Shown piece by piece: positions 1 through 6,543 of a DNA stretch of 64,000 nucleotides (position 1 is the first letter of the stretch; every line of letters starts with the position of its first letter). Under the pieces are notes generated by a model. It ran no database searches and was not told where the DNA came from. It worked only from the letters and a program-made list of their open reading frames with translations. Source of the stretch: a virus; IMG/VR virus record IMGVR_UViG_3300035703_000045, positions 1-64,000 of that record, one strand, 5' to 3'. The translations under genes and the position numbers were made by a program.

Positions 1-706
1 CAGTTGCTGTGCCGAGTTCAATGTTCTTGTCGTCAACAGTCAGAGTTGTACTGTTGATTGTTGTAGTTGTGCCATTTACAACTAGGTCACCGTTAATAGT
101 TGTAGTGCTGTTTGAGGCACCGATGTTAACGGCAGTAGCCGCACCAGCGAAGTTAACAGTGGTAGCGGTGGTATTGACTAGATCAAACGAGGTAGAAGCA
201 GTTGTGATGCTAGTACTAATGGCTGGTGAGATGCTAAAGACCGCCTTAGCACCACTTGAATAACCAGTCTCATCAGATAGTACTGTTGCAAGTTCGGCTG
301 AGGTAGTTGATGCAAACTGGCTCAGACCGGTGGCTGTTACAGCAATACCGGTAATGACACCACTGTTTCCGTTTACACTGACAACACCGGTTGACGACGT
401 GAGGTATGTGGTGGTGTCAACAGACCATGTTCCTGATCCGTTGGTCTTGAGGAACCCGGATGTCCCCGTAAGTGCGGCGATGGCGGCTAGGTCAGCGTCG
501 TATGGTTGCCAAGTACCAGAGCCACCTGACGATAGTTCTACCCAAGTAGATCCGTTGTAGTATTTAACTTTGTTAACACCAGAACTGGTGTCAAAGTAGA
601 TACCACCAGCCTTAGCACTTGTGCTTGGAGGAGTGCTTAAGTTTTGAAGAACAACATTACGGAGTTCATTACCGTTAAGGTCAACATTATTTAGAAATTT
701 AGACAT
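1..706 (-). CDS. Tail fibre protein, N-terminal part (cut by window edge)
   Basis: The reading frame is open from an ATG at 704-706 to position 1, giving at least 235 residues; the C-terminus lies outside the window. The protein is rich in Thr, Ser, Gly and Asn. It contains a fibre-like segment (FLKTNGSGTWSVDTTTYLT) and, near the cut, a repeat of the NGDLVVNGTTTTINSTTLTV type followed by DDKNIELG. This latter motif is common in long fibres of T4-like and marine phages and often precedes a trimeric shaft or peptidase domain. It probably forms the receptor-binding fibre. It is the last visible gene of a leftward operon, 7 bp after the preceding gene. Confidence 0.85.
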   Translation of the reverse strand, partial: MSKFLNNVDLNGNELRNVVLQNLSTPPSTSAKAGGIYFDTSSGVNKVKYYNGSTWVELSSGGSGTWQPYDADLAAIAALTGTSGFLKTNGSGTWSVDTTTYLTSSTGVVSVNGNSGVITGIAVTATGLSQFASTTSAELATVLSDETGYSSGAKAVFSISPAISTSITTASTSFDLVNTTATTVNFAGAATAVNIGASNSTTTINGDLVVNGTTTTINSTTLTVDDKNIELGTAT

Positions 707-713
707 TTAAACC

Positions 714-1169
714 TCACGATAAGTACGCTTTTCCACCAAACGAGGCAGAAAAGGCGATAGAAACGACATTCAACGATACATATGTTACATCACCCAGAAC
801 TGTATTTCCTCCGCTGTCAACAACAGTAACAGATGGGTAGAAGCCTAAGTTGTGGGTAATTGTCCACGTTGCTGACGAAACATTCTGGCTATGGATGTAT
901 GAACCGGCTGATGGTATTACAAAGTTCAATACTTGGTTGGGAGCGGTACCAGTAATAGTTACATCTAACTCACCGGCCTCTACGGTACCAATACTTAGGG
1001 TGTTTGGTGGACCTGCCGGTCCTTGATCAATTTTCTCTACAACTGAGGTGCGGGGAACACCAATAGTTACAGAAGATCTTGGTTTTTGAGAGTTGACCTC
1101 AACAGTATTAGGACCATTTTTAATGATCTCTACAGATGCTTTGTCATCACTAATCTGTACTGTTCCCAT
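714..1169 (-). CDS. Tail/baseplate fibre-like protein with receptor-binding-type C-terminus
   Basis: A 151-residue protein. A short collagen-like GPAGPP stretch at about residues 50-55 is followed by a beta-rich region and a C-terminal segment (TWTITHNLGFYPSVTVVDS, then VVSIAFSASFGGKAYLS). Such C-termini are common in small phage tail and head-decoration proteins that end in a jelly-roll-like domain. The start overlaps the stop of the upstream gene (TAATG), suggesting translational coupling. Its place between a baseplate-type protein and the tail fibre supports a structural role. Confidence 0.65.
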   Translation of the reverse strand: MGTVQISDDKASVEIIKNGPNTVEVNSQKPRSSVTIGVPRTSVVEKIDQGPAGPPNTLSIGTVEAGELDVTITGTAPNQVLNFVIPSAGSYIHSQNVSSATWTITHNLGFYPSVTVVDSGGNTVLGDVTYVSLNVVSIAFSASFGGKAYLS

Positions 1170-1903
1170 TACGGCATCACCGATACAGAAGGTTCAATTA
1201 CCAAAGTACCTTTTGTAAGCCTGCTCCAGTCTCCTGCGCTGTCCTGAACGAAGATGTCAAAACTATAAGAACCTGCTGATATGGTGTTTGTATTAGAGAT
1301 GTGCAGGATAAGACTTGCTCCAGTTGCTGGGGCTAAGTAACCACGGCGGTTTCCGGTCAATCCAGTAATAGTGGCTTCTGATGGAGCGGAAGAGTACCAA
1401 CGAAGATCAATGACGGTGGCCCCAGCAGTATCCTGTGCCTGCATGTAAGCGTTTTGTACCGACACAATATCCCCGTTAGAGTCACGCCATGTGAAGGTAC
1501 GGTAAAAGTCCTCGCCCTTTCCAAGACGCAATTCCATATAATCAATCTCCTCTAGAGGGGTTATATTGCCCAGTTCTGATACTGATATGATACCTTTTGC
1601 AACAGGGCGAGTTACTGTGGTGCTGTCTCCGTCGTACAATGCTCTCTTTGGAAGAGTTGCTACAACGTCAAACTCAAGATCACCGGCTGGTAGATCCTTT
1701 GTTTCTTCTTCTGTTAAAGAAACTAAGATTCCACCTTCTGGAGTTATGGTGGTACCAAACTCCATGCGCCCAATACTGCTTGTTTTTACAACACCCCAAG
1801 AGTCGGTGGGCTTTATGATGCGGTGAGACCACTTGTCTCTAACAATAATCAATCTTTGCCAAGGAAGTCCCTTGGTAGCATTGTAGGTAAGATAAGTAGT
1901 CAT
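1169..1903 (-). CDS. BppU-like baseplate/tail protein
   Basis: About 244 residues, made of two similar beta-rich halves. In the first, a line ending WSHRIIKPTDSW resembles the N-terminal domain of upper-baseplate proteins. The second begins near MELRLGKGEDFYRTFTWRDSNG and resembles the DUF2479/BppU pattern. I chose the ATG at 1903 because GGGA lies just upstream; an in-frame ATG at 1912 has no visible ribosome site. It precedes two fibre-like genes and probably links fibres to the baseplate. No catalytic motif is seen. Confidence 0.55.
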   Translation of the reverse strand: MTTYLTYNATKGLPWQRLIIVRDKWSHRIIKPTDSWGVVKTSSIGRMEFGTTITPEGGILVSLTEEETKDLPAGDLEFDVVATLPKRALYDGDSTTVTRPVAKGIISVSELGNITPLEEIDYMELRLGKGEDFYRTFTWRDSNGDIVSVQNAYMQAQDTAGATVIDLRWYSSAPSEATITGLTGNRRGYLAPATGASLILHISNTNTISAGSYSFDIFVQDSAGDWSRLTKGTLVIEPSVSVMP

Positions 1904-1932
1904 ACTTCCCATTCTAACTTATATGGAAGATA

Positions 1933-1962
1933 GGGGTGGACCATCCTCGGACAGTCCACCCC
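1933..1962 (-). terminator. Hairpin between lysis-type and tail genes, possible terminator
   Basis: A 9-bp perfect stem (GGGGTGGAC at 1933-1941, GTCCACCCC at 1954-1962) with a 12-nt loop lies in the gap between the 84-aa gene and the tail gene. Downstream on the minus strand it is only moderately T-rich (TATCTTCC), so termination may be partial. Confidence 0.5.
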
Positions 1963-1985
1963 ATTAAAGAGTACTCGTGTATTTA

Positions 1986-2240
1986 TTATACACTCTTTTT
2001 AACGGGTTTACGGACTACCTTCGGCTGTTCCATGTTGGTTACACGCTCGTCAAGGCGGTCAACCTTTGCGTCTATGCGATCCACTTTGCTGTCTAGCCGA
2101 TCTTGTTTACCTTCAATGCGGCTAAGGGCTTCCATGTTTTTACCGTGTTGCTCGGTGTTCCTTTTATCAAAGCGTGATAGGAACCACATGACTGGACCGC
2201 CGATTAGGGCGACGACGACGGGAATGTATACCGGCTCCAT
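1986..2240 (-). CDS. Small membrane protein with coiled coil
   Basis: 84 residues. An N-terminal hydrophobic segment (about residues 4-20, VYIPVVVALIGGPVMWFLS) is followed by a basic turn and a heptad-like coiled coil in which R-x-D-x-K-V-D-R-[IL]-D/E units repeat about four times. The C-terminus is basic. A membrane anchor plus coiled coil fits a holin partner or spanin-like protein, but the sequence alone does not decide this. Start and upstream stop overlap, in a chain of tightly packed small membrane genes. Confidence 0.65.
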   Translation of the reverse strand: MEPVYIPVVVALIGGPVMWFLSRFDKRNTEQHGKNMEALSRIEGKQDRLDSKVDRIDAKVDRLDERVTNMEQPKVVRKPVKKSV

Positions 2241-2551
2241 TACTCAGAGCCATCCTTCTTACCAGACGAGATTGCTCTACCAGCGGCAAGACCAGTGAGA
2301 GCACCACCAATGCTAAACATAAGAGGCTCAAGGATTTTAAGGAATGCCGCATCATTGGGACTTTGCTCCGCAGGTTGGTACACGAAGATAAGTGAATAAA
2401 GTAGAGCACCCACACTTCCTAGTAGGACACTCACTAAGCAGATGATTACAACGGCCCGTGTACGGGCTTCAATCTCTTCTGCTGATAACCGCTTACGATT
2501 ACGGTTGTTGGATGCTGACTGGGTAAGTCGTTGTCTGGTTTCTTGGGTCAT
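2240..2551 (-). CDS. Two-helix membrane protein, holin-like
   Basis: 103 residues from the ATG at 2551, which has AGGA at suitable spacing; earlier in-frame starts lie deep in the neighbouring lipoprotein gene. The N-terminus is basic and polar (about 35 residues). Two hydrophobic helices follow: VVIICLVSVLLGSVGALLYS, and about LMFSIGGALTGLAAGRA. Length, topology and context fit a class II-type holin, but no family signature is recognised. Its first 53 bp overlap the lipoprotein gene in another frame. Confidence 0.55.
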   Translation of the reverse strand: MTQETRQRLTQSASNNRNRKRLSAEEIEARTRAVVIICLVSVLLGSVGALLYSLIFVYQPAEQSPNDAAFLKILEPLMFSIGGALTGLAAGRAISSGKKDGSE

Positions 2552-2642
2552 CTGCTGGATTCCTATACCGGTCTGAACATGCGGATACAAATGTAGCAAA
2601 GGCTGTCAGTGTAAGTATAGACAATAAAATCTTACTAGGCAT
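2499..2642 (-). CDS. Tiny lipoprotein overlapping the holin-like gene
   Basis: 47 residues. A classical lipoprotein signal (MPSKILLSILTLTAFATF then lipobox VSAC, Cys22) is followed by a short polar tail ending in VSIQQP. A strong ribosome site (AAAGGAGAGG) lies 5-6 nt before the ATG at 2640-2642. The gene runs 53 bp into the start of the holin-like gene in a different frame, an arrangement like Rz1-type o-spanins. An actinobacterial host has no conventional outer membrane to bridge, so superinfection exclusion or envelope disruption are alternatives. Confidence 0.65.
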   Translation of the reverse strand: MPSKILLSILTLTAFATFVSACSDRYRNPADDPRNQTTTYPVSIQQP

Positions 2643-2656
2643 TGCAACCTCTCCTT

Positions 2657-2830
2657 TCATTCTACTTCATCTTTACGAAGAGCACCGGCAAGGTGGGCAA
2701 CCAAAGAGATACCTGAAATCCATAAACCTATTGTTTGGGTGGTTCCACTAAGTGTAATTAGTACAAGAGCAGTACCTCCTAAGGTCCAAGCAAGGGAGGA
2801 GGTTTCGGATAGGAGTTTTTTAAACATCAT
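2657..2830 (-). CDS. Small two-helix membrane protein
   Basis: 57 residues, starting at an ATG that overlaps the TGA of the upstream gene (ATGA). A short amphipathic N-terminus (FKKLLSETSSLA) is followed by two hydrophobic stretches (about residues 15-30 and 34-50) and a charged tail (RKDEVE). It could be a holin or antiholin, given three neighbouring small membrane genes. No family recognised. Confidence 0.6.
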   Translation of the reverse strand: MMFKKLLSETSSLAWTLGGTALVLITLSGTTQTIGLWISGISLVAHLAGALRKDEVE

Positions 2831-4023
2831 CGTTTCCTTGAAGTTACGGGGGCTGGAGTGGCAAATGAAGCGGCGGCGGCGGCAACAACCACACGACGTG
2901 CTCCTACGGATATGTTTGATCCGGTTGGTACATAAGTATCAAATTGTCCACCAAAGACGTTGATCTGGGATTCAAATTCTTGTTTTACGTCATCTGGGGC
3001 GTTGGTTAACGCTTCCGACAATGCCTCTGCTTGTTCACCCGTCAGTTCATCGGGGACAATAGAATCAATAAGTTCTACTACCTGATCATCAGATAGTTCA
3101 TTAAGTACTTCTTCGCTGAAGACAGCGGCAATTGATTCCTCGGTTAGTTCACTTACTTCTATAGATTCTACTAGGTCAGCAAGTTCTTCGCTAGATAGAT
3201 CTAAAATCTCTTCTTCAGAAATCTGTGGGCCATTGTCCACAGGTACAGTCGTCGGTATGGTCGTGCTGGTAGACGAACTGGTTGACTCCGGTATGGAGGT
3301 GCTCGTAGATGTTGAGGCGACCGTTGTTGTAGTAGACGTAGTAGGGGGAAGTGTCGGGGGCGTTGCAGGAGGGGCAATAGGGAGTGGTGCGGTCGTCGTA
3401 GTAGTTTCCACAGGGACAGTAGGTGTTACCGGGATAACAGATGTAACAGTCGGGGCCGCAGTGGTTGTCGTAGTCAACTCCACTGTAGTTGTTGTCTCCA
3501 CCACCGTAGTTGTAGTCGTTGTTGGTTCCGTTACAGGGACAGTCGTTTCGGGGACAGTGGTAGTAGTTGTCGTCGTCGGTTCCGTGGATGTTGTAGTTGA
3601 TACCCATGTAGTCGTAGTCTCCGGTACGGTGGTTGTTGGAGTAAGATCAGTTGTTAAGGTATATGACGAACCATACCATGCGTCAGGGTTTCCACAACAC
3701 ACTCCAGTACGCAGTCTATAGGTACCCGGTTGTACAGAAACCCTAAGATATGAGTCCAACCCAAAGTAATCATCATTTTGGGCTACTAAAGTATCTACAC
3801 CGCTACTTTCGTAACGGTAAAACCATAACATAGAGTCAATACCGTACTGCTGGGCGTACGTTCGCACCTCAAAGGTACTGGGTTCAGTAAACGCAAAGTA
3901 AAAATCCTGAGCACCAGTAACAAGGGTATCTGAAGCCTTGGCTGTACTTACGGGGAAAATTGATAAAACTAATAAAGACCACTTTGATATCTGTATGATA
4001 CTTCTCAGTAGTTTTTTAATCAA
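2827..4023 (-). CDS. Exported Thr-rich surface protein
   Basis: 398 residues. A signal peptide ends near STAKAS (about residue 30). A folded beta domain (about 31-128) contains a CC pair and resembles pre-peptidase C-terminal (PPC/DVUA0089-like) domains. Next comes a mucin-like linker of T/P/V/E (about 130-245), an acidic helical segment built on SEEELADL/LSDDQVVEL-type repeats (about 250-350), and a C-terminus with a short hydrophobic A/V run and a terminal RKR. The start is TTG, overlapping the TGA of the upstream gene, with GAGGGAG nearby. It looks like an actinobacterial envelope protein rather than a virion part; role unknown. Confidence 0.65.
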   Translation of the reverse strand: MIKKLLRSIIQISKWSLLVLSIFPVSTAKASDTLVTGAQDFYFAFTEPSTFEVRTYAQQYGIDSMLWFYRYESSGVDTLVAQNDDYFGLDSYLRVSVQPGTYRLRTGVCCGNPDAWYGSSYTLTTDLTPTTTVPETTTTWVSTTTSTEPTTTTTTTVPETTVPVTEPTTTTTTVVETTTTVELTTTTTAAPTVTSVIPVTPTVPVETTTTTAPLPIAPPATPPTLPPTTSTTTTVASTSTSTSIPESTSSSTSTTIPTTVPVDNGPQISEEEILDLSSEELADLVESIEVSELTEESIAAVFSEEVLNELSDDQVVELIDSIVPDELTGEQAEALSEALTNAPDDVKQEFESQINVFGGQFDTYVPTGSNISVGARRVVVAAAAASFATPAPVTSRKR

Positions 4024-4157
4024 TACACTCCCTCACAACATGCATCTCGCCTACCACAATCTTTACACTTGTAGTGTGCATGTTCTGGGACAAGTTCTCC
4101 ACCACAGTAGACACACTGGGTAGATAAATCACACTGTATATCAGTTTCTTTGCTCAC
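4020..4157 (-). CDS. Zinc-ribbon miniprotein
   Basis: 45 residues if translation begins at the GTG at 4155-4157 (GTG AGC AAA GAA). Two CxxC pairs (CVYCGG and CKDCGR) plus an HAHYKC segment and a trailing CC indicate a zinc ribbon. A longer reading of the frame would start inside the tRNA gene and is unlikely. It probably acts as a small nucleic-acid or protein-binding module. It overlaps the next gene by 4 bp. Confidence 0.5.
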   Translation of the reverse strand: MSKETDIQCDLSTQCVYCGGELVPEHAHYKCKDCGRRDACCEGVY

Positions 4158-4173
4158 TAATACAGTATAACAG

Positions 4174-4247
4174 TACCGGGTACGGGAATTGAACCCGTCT
4201 ACGAGTGTATATAAGACACCTTGCGTCAACCAGACGCACCACCCGGT
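4174..4247 (-). tRNA. tRNA-Ile(UAU)
   Basis: 74 nt fold as a complete cloverleaf on the minus strand. The 7-bp acceptor stem is ACCGGGT/ACCCGGT with discriminator A at 4174. The D stem is TGCG/CGCA with GG in the loop. The anticodon stem is GGTGT/ACACT with loop CTTATAT, giving anticodon UAU (4211-4213). The T stem is ACGGG/CCCGT with loop TTCAATT. CCA is not encoded. It would read the rare AUA isoleucine codon. Confidence 0.9.
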
Positions 4248-4254
4248 GAGTTCT

Positions 4255-4830
4255 TTATGCTCGGCAATGTATGGCGAATTGCCAATACCACTTGCCTACA
4301 ACAGGCCAGTTGATATTTGTTGATGGGTCTTCCCACCATTTAGAAGTCGCATTATTTGGAATGCGATCAAAGTAGTCTTCAATCTGTGTAAAGCCAAGTT
4401 TCTTTACTATTTCTTCAACACGTTGGTGATGACAGTTCCAATGGTGTGTTGCGCCATCCCACCATTGGTGCTCTCTGTCGGGTTGATAGTTGTGTTCTTG
4501 ATGCTCCATTGTAGAAAGAACCATTTCCCAAGGCTCTAGGCCGTCTTTCCAACGCTGAATAGTTTTATGCACATCAGGACCAACAATAAGTATGGGAGCA
4601 TTAGGTTTTGCCATTCGCTTCATGTCTTGAAGGAACGGAACAACTTTGTCCCAGTCAATGTGCTCAATCACATGTCCAAGGTAAATGGCATCAAAGTAAG
4701 AGTCTTCAAAAGGATATGGTTCATCAGGGGTTACTTGCACGTCGGGCTTTGTGTGCTCATCTACCCATACATCACAGTTAACCCAACCGTTTGCGTAATG
4801 TGTCCCGCACCCAGCGTTAAGTAGTTTCAT
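4255..4830 (-). CDS. SAM-dependent methyltransferase (class I)
   Basis: 191 residues. The N-terminal LLNAGCGTHYANGWVNCDVW matches the first motif (LNxGCG...GWxNxD) of a methyltransferase group often found beside glycan-modification genes. Further motifs are FDAIYLGHVIEHID (motif II/III region) and PNAPILIVGPD. The C-terminus is rich in H and W. The substrate cannot be told. It overlaps the upstream oxygenase by 1 bp, so the two are probably translated together and may modify the same glycan, nucleotide or small molecule. Confidence 0.75.
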   Translation of the reverse strand: MKLLNAGCGTHYANGWVNCDVWVDEHTKPDVQVTPDEPYPFEDSYFDAIYLGHVIEHIDWDKVVPFLQDMKRMAKPNAPILIVGPDVHKTIQRWKDGLEPWEMVLSTMEHQEHNYQPDREHQWWDGATHHWNCHHQRVEEIVKKLGFTQIEDYFDRIPNNATSKWWEDPSTNINWPVVGKWYWQFAIHCRA

Positions 4831-5612
4831 CAGTCTTTACCGTAATACATTGTAAGATCTGTTTGCAAGGGAAAGTAGTAACCACCATTTGGTGATTTGA
4901 CCGCAGGAGGCATATCAGGGCGATGATTAATCCCAGAGTAGTGAGCGATGAGGGACCGCCGTTCCATCCCCGGTACGGTTGGCGCAGAACCACGGTGCAT
5001 GAGTCGCCCGTGCCAGATCAAGACATCACCACGGTTGGGAAGGTAGGAGACAACATTGTCACCTTCCTTCATGATTTTATCCTCAAAAATGGGAGTCAAG
5101 ATTCGCTCTGAGAACTTGGGCCAGCGATGGTCACGTTCTTCAGGTGACAGAGCCTGAAGAATGCGCTCTCGTGTTACTTGTCGCCATCTATGGGACTTTG
5201 GGACAAACTGAAACGGACCAGAATCTGGGTGAATCTTTCCTAGAGCAATCCATACTGCGGCGTAGTAATCGCCAACATGTGGAGGGTTCAGGTAAGAGTC
5301 TTGGTGCCAATCACGCTGAGTTGACCGCCATCCGGTCAAATTCAAATGAAGACCGGCAGGTTCTCCAATAAGTTTCTCCAACTGGTCTGCTAATGGTTTG
5401 TAAGTAAGAAGATCCAACAACTCTGGATGGCGTGTATAGGGAATAGGGTCAGGCCAACCCATTGGACGTTCTGCGTTTTCCCGTAACCAACATTCCTCAT
5501 ACTTGACCATTAGGTCTTCGGGAAAGAAATTGGAAAGAATAACAACACCGTCACTGTTCCAGTCTGCTGGAGACTTTTCGGGTGCTGGTACTGTTAGTTC
5601 TTCAAATGTCAT
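4830..5612 (-). CDS. Phytanoyl-CoA dioxygenase (PhyH)-like 2-oxoglutarate/Fe(II) oxygenase
   Basis: 260 residues, the usual PhyH length. The metal triad is visible: HxD in DWHQDSY (H103, D105), the distal His in WHGRLMHRGS (about H206), and the 2-oxoglutarate-binding Arg in MERRSLIAHY (about R218). AAVWIALGKIHPDSGPFQFVPKSH is the characteristic core. Such oxygenases hydroxylate lipids, antibiotics, sugars or nucleobases; the substrate here is unknown. The gene sits directly upstream of the methyltransferase, which suggests a two-step modification. Confidence 0.8.
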   Translation of the reverse strand: MTFEELTVPAPEKSPADWNSDGVVILSNFFPEDLMVKYEECWLRENAERPMGWPDPIPYTRHPELLDLLTYKPLADQLEKLIGEPAGLHLNLTGWRSTQRDWHQDSYLNPPHVGDYYAAVWIALGKIHPDSGPFQFVPKSHRWRQVTRERILQALSPEERDHRWPKFSERILTPIFEDKIMKEGDNVVSYLPNRGDVLIWHGRLMHRGSAPTVPGMERRSLIAHYSGINHRPDMPPAVKSPNGGYYFPLQTDLTMYYGKD

Positions 5613-5824
5613 TACTTACGCCAAACTGATGGAGAGTGAGCCGCCTCAACGGCATCACGGTGGTCATTGTCTTCATACAACCGAATGACGTGGATACAAG
5701 GATCTCCCTCGTAATACTCATCCAGTTCTGCTTCTGACATGGGCAATCCGTCGTGTGTGTAGCACACAGCAGGACCGCACCAACCGTTGTTCATTCCTGT
5801 TTTTAACCATTCATTAAAGTTCAT
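5612..5824 (-). CDS. Conserved small phage protein of unknown function
   Basis: 70 residues from an ATG giving MNFNEWLKTGMNNGWCGPAV. A GTG three codons upstream is possible. The NGWCGPxVCYTHDG and GDPCIHVIRLYE blocks resemble a short family I know from several aquatic and actinobacterial phages and that has no assigned function. Three Cys and two His could bind metal. It overlaps the oxygenase start (TAATG). Confidence 0.55.
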   Translation of the reverse strand: MNFNEWLKTGMNNGWCGPAVCYTHDGLPMSEAELDEYYEGDPCIHVIRLYEDNDHRDAVEAAHSPSVWRK

Positions 5825-5855
5825 GAGTGCCACTGTACCATCATTTAGATGACTG

Positions 5856-6119
5856 TCAAATCAAGTTACGGGCCTTTTGTTCCTCACGAATGTCGTAACG
5901 ACTTACGTTGTAATAAGACGGAGCATTGTCACGGAACAGGTCGTCATCAGGAACGTCTTGCAACGCCTGATTACTAATCTCATAAAGACGTTGGGACACA
6001 ACACTATGTGGGCTGATATCACTTTCAAGGTACAGCCCTCTAGGACCATACTTTTTACGATCATCAGGGTTTCTCCTAGTAGAGTCACCTATAACATATC
6101 CACGATGATTAATTGCCAT
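5856..6119 (-). CDS. Hypothetical protein
   Basis: 87 residues, charged, without hydrophobic segments or recognisable motifs. The C-terminal part is rich in N, Y and R (YYNVSRYDIREEQKARN). It lies 8 bp downstream of the 137-aa gene in the same leftward operon. Function unknown. Confidence 0.5.
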   Translation of the reverse strand: MAINHRGYVIGDSTRRNPDDRKKYGPRGLYLESDISPHSVVSQRLYEISNQALQDVPDDDLFRDNAPSYYNVSRYDIREEQKARNLI

Positions 6120-6127
6120 AATTTATC

Positions 6128-6541
6128 CTAACTAAAGCAGTTGCATCCAGCATTAAAATGTAAAGAACGCTTAGGTTCTTCACTTGGAACTATGACGTTT
6201 CCCTCATCATCTGTGCGTGAGTAAATGTTCTCGTACGCAGGATTCAGTGGATTGAAGTTCTTAGCGTTCCGTGCTCTGGATCGTGTCATATCACGAGCAT
6301 GGTTATCTAACGCCAACTCCTCTTTGGTCATCTTAGAACGACGGTCTTGAATACCCTTTTCAATATCTTGAGCAAAATGAAAGTATTGAAGTTTAAAAAG
6401 ACCGCCAACTTCAGGTCGTACATACCTACGGTCTATGTAGTATTTTTGACCATCACTAGCCTCGTAGTGATCGGTCATTTCTACTTCGCTCTCACGACCG
6501 TGTGGGTATGGGTAAGGAAGATCAATAGGTGGTTTAGGCAT
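6128..6541 (-). CDS. Hypothetical protein
   Basis: 137 residues. The middle is highly charged and probably helical (ARDMTRSRARNAKNFNPLN). The C-terminus has a CNC motif. No domain recognised. It starts 2 bp after the metallopeptidase-like gene ends, so the two are probably coexpressed. Confidence 0.5.
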   Translation of the reverse strand: MPKPPIDLPYPYPHGRESEVEMTDHYEASDGQKYYIDRRYVRPEVGGLFKLQYFHFAQDIEKGIQDRRSKMTKEELALDNHARDMTRSRARNAKNFNPLNPAYENIYSRTDDEGNVIVPSEEPKRSLHFNAGCNCFS

Positions 6542-6543
6542 AG

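Noticed and set aside
9-560. Short plus-strand open frames at the left edge
   Set aside because: They are antisense to a continuous minus-strand tail-fibre frame and have no ribosome sites.
3233-3721. Val-rich plus-strand open frame opposite the Thr-rich linker
   Set aside because: Antisense of ACC/ACT codon repeats produces a spurious GTV-rich frame; the opposite strand has a signal peptide and neighbours in the same direction.
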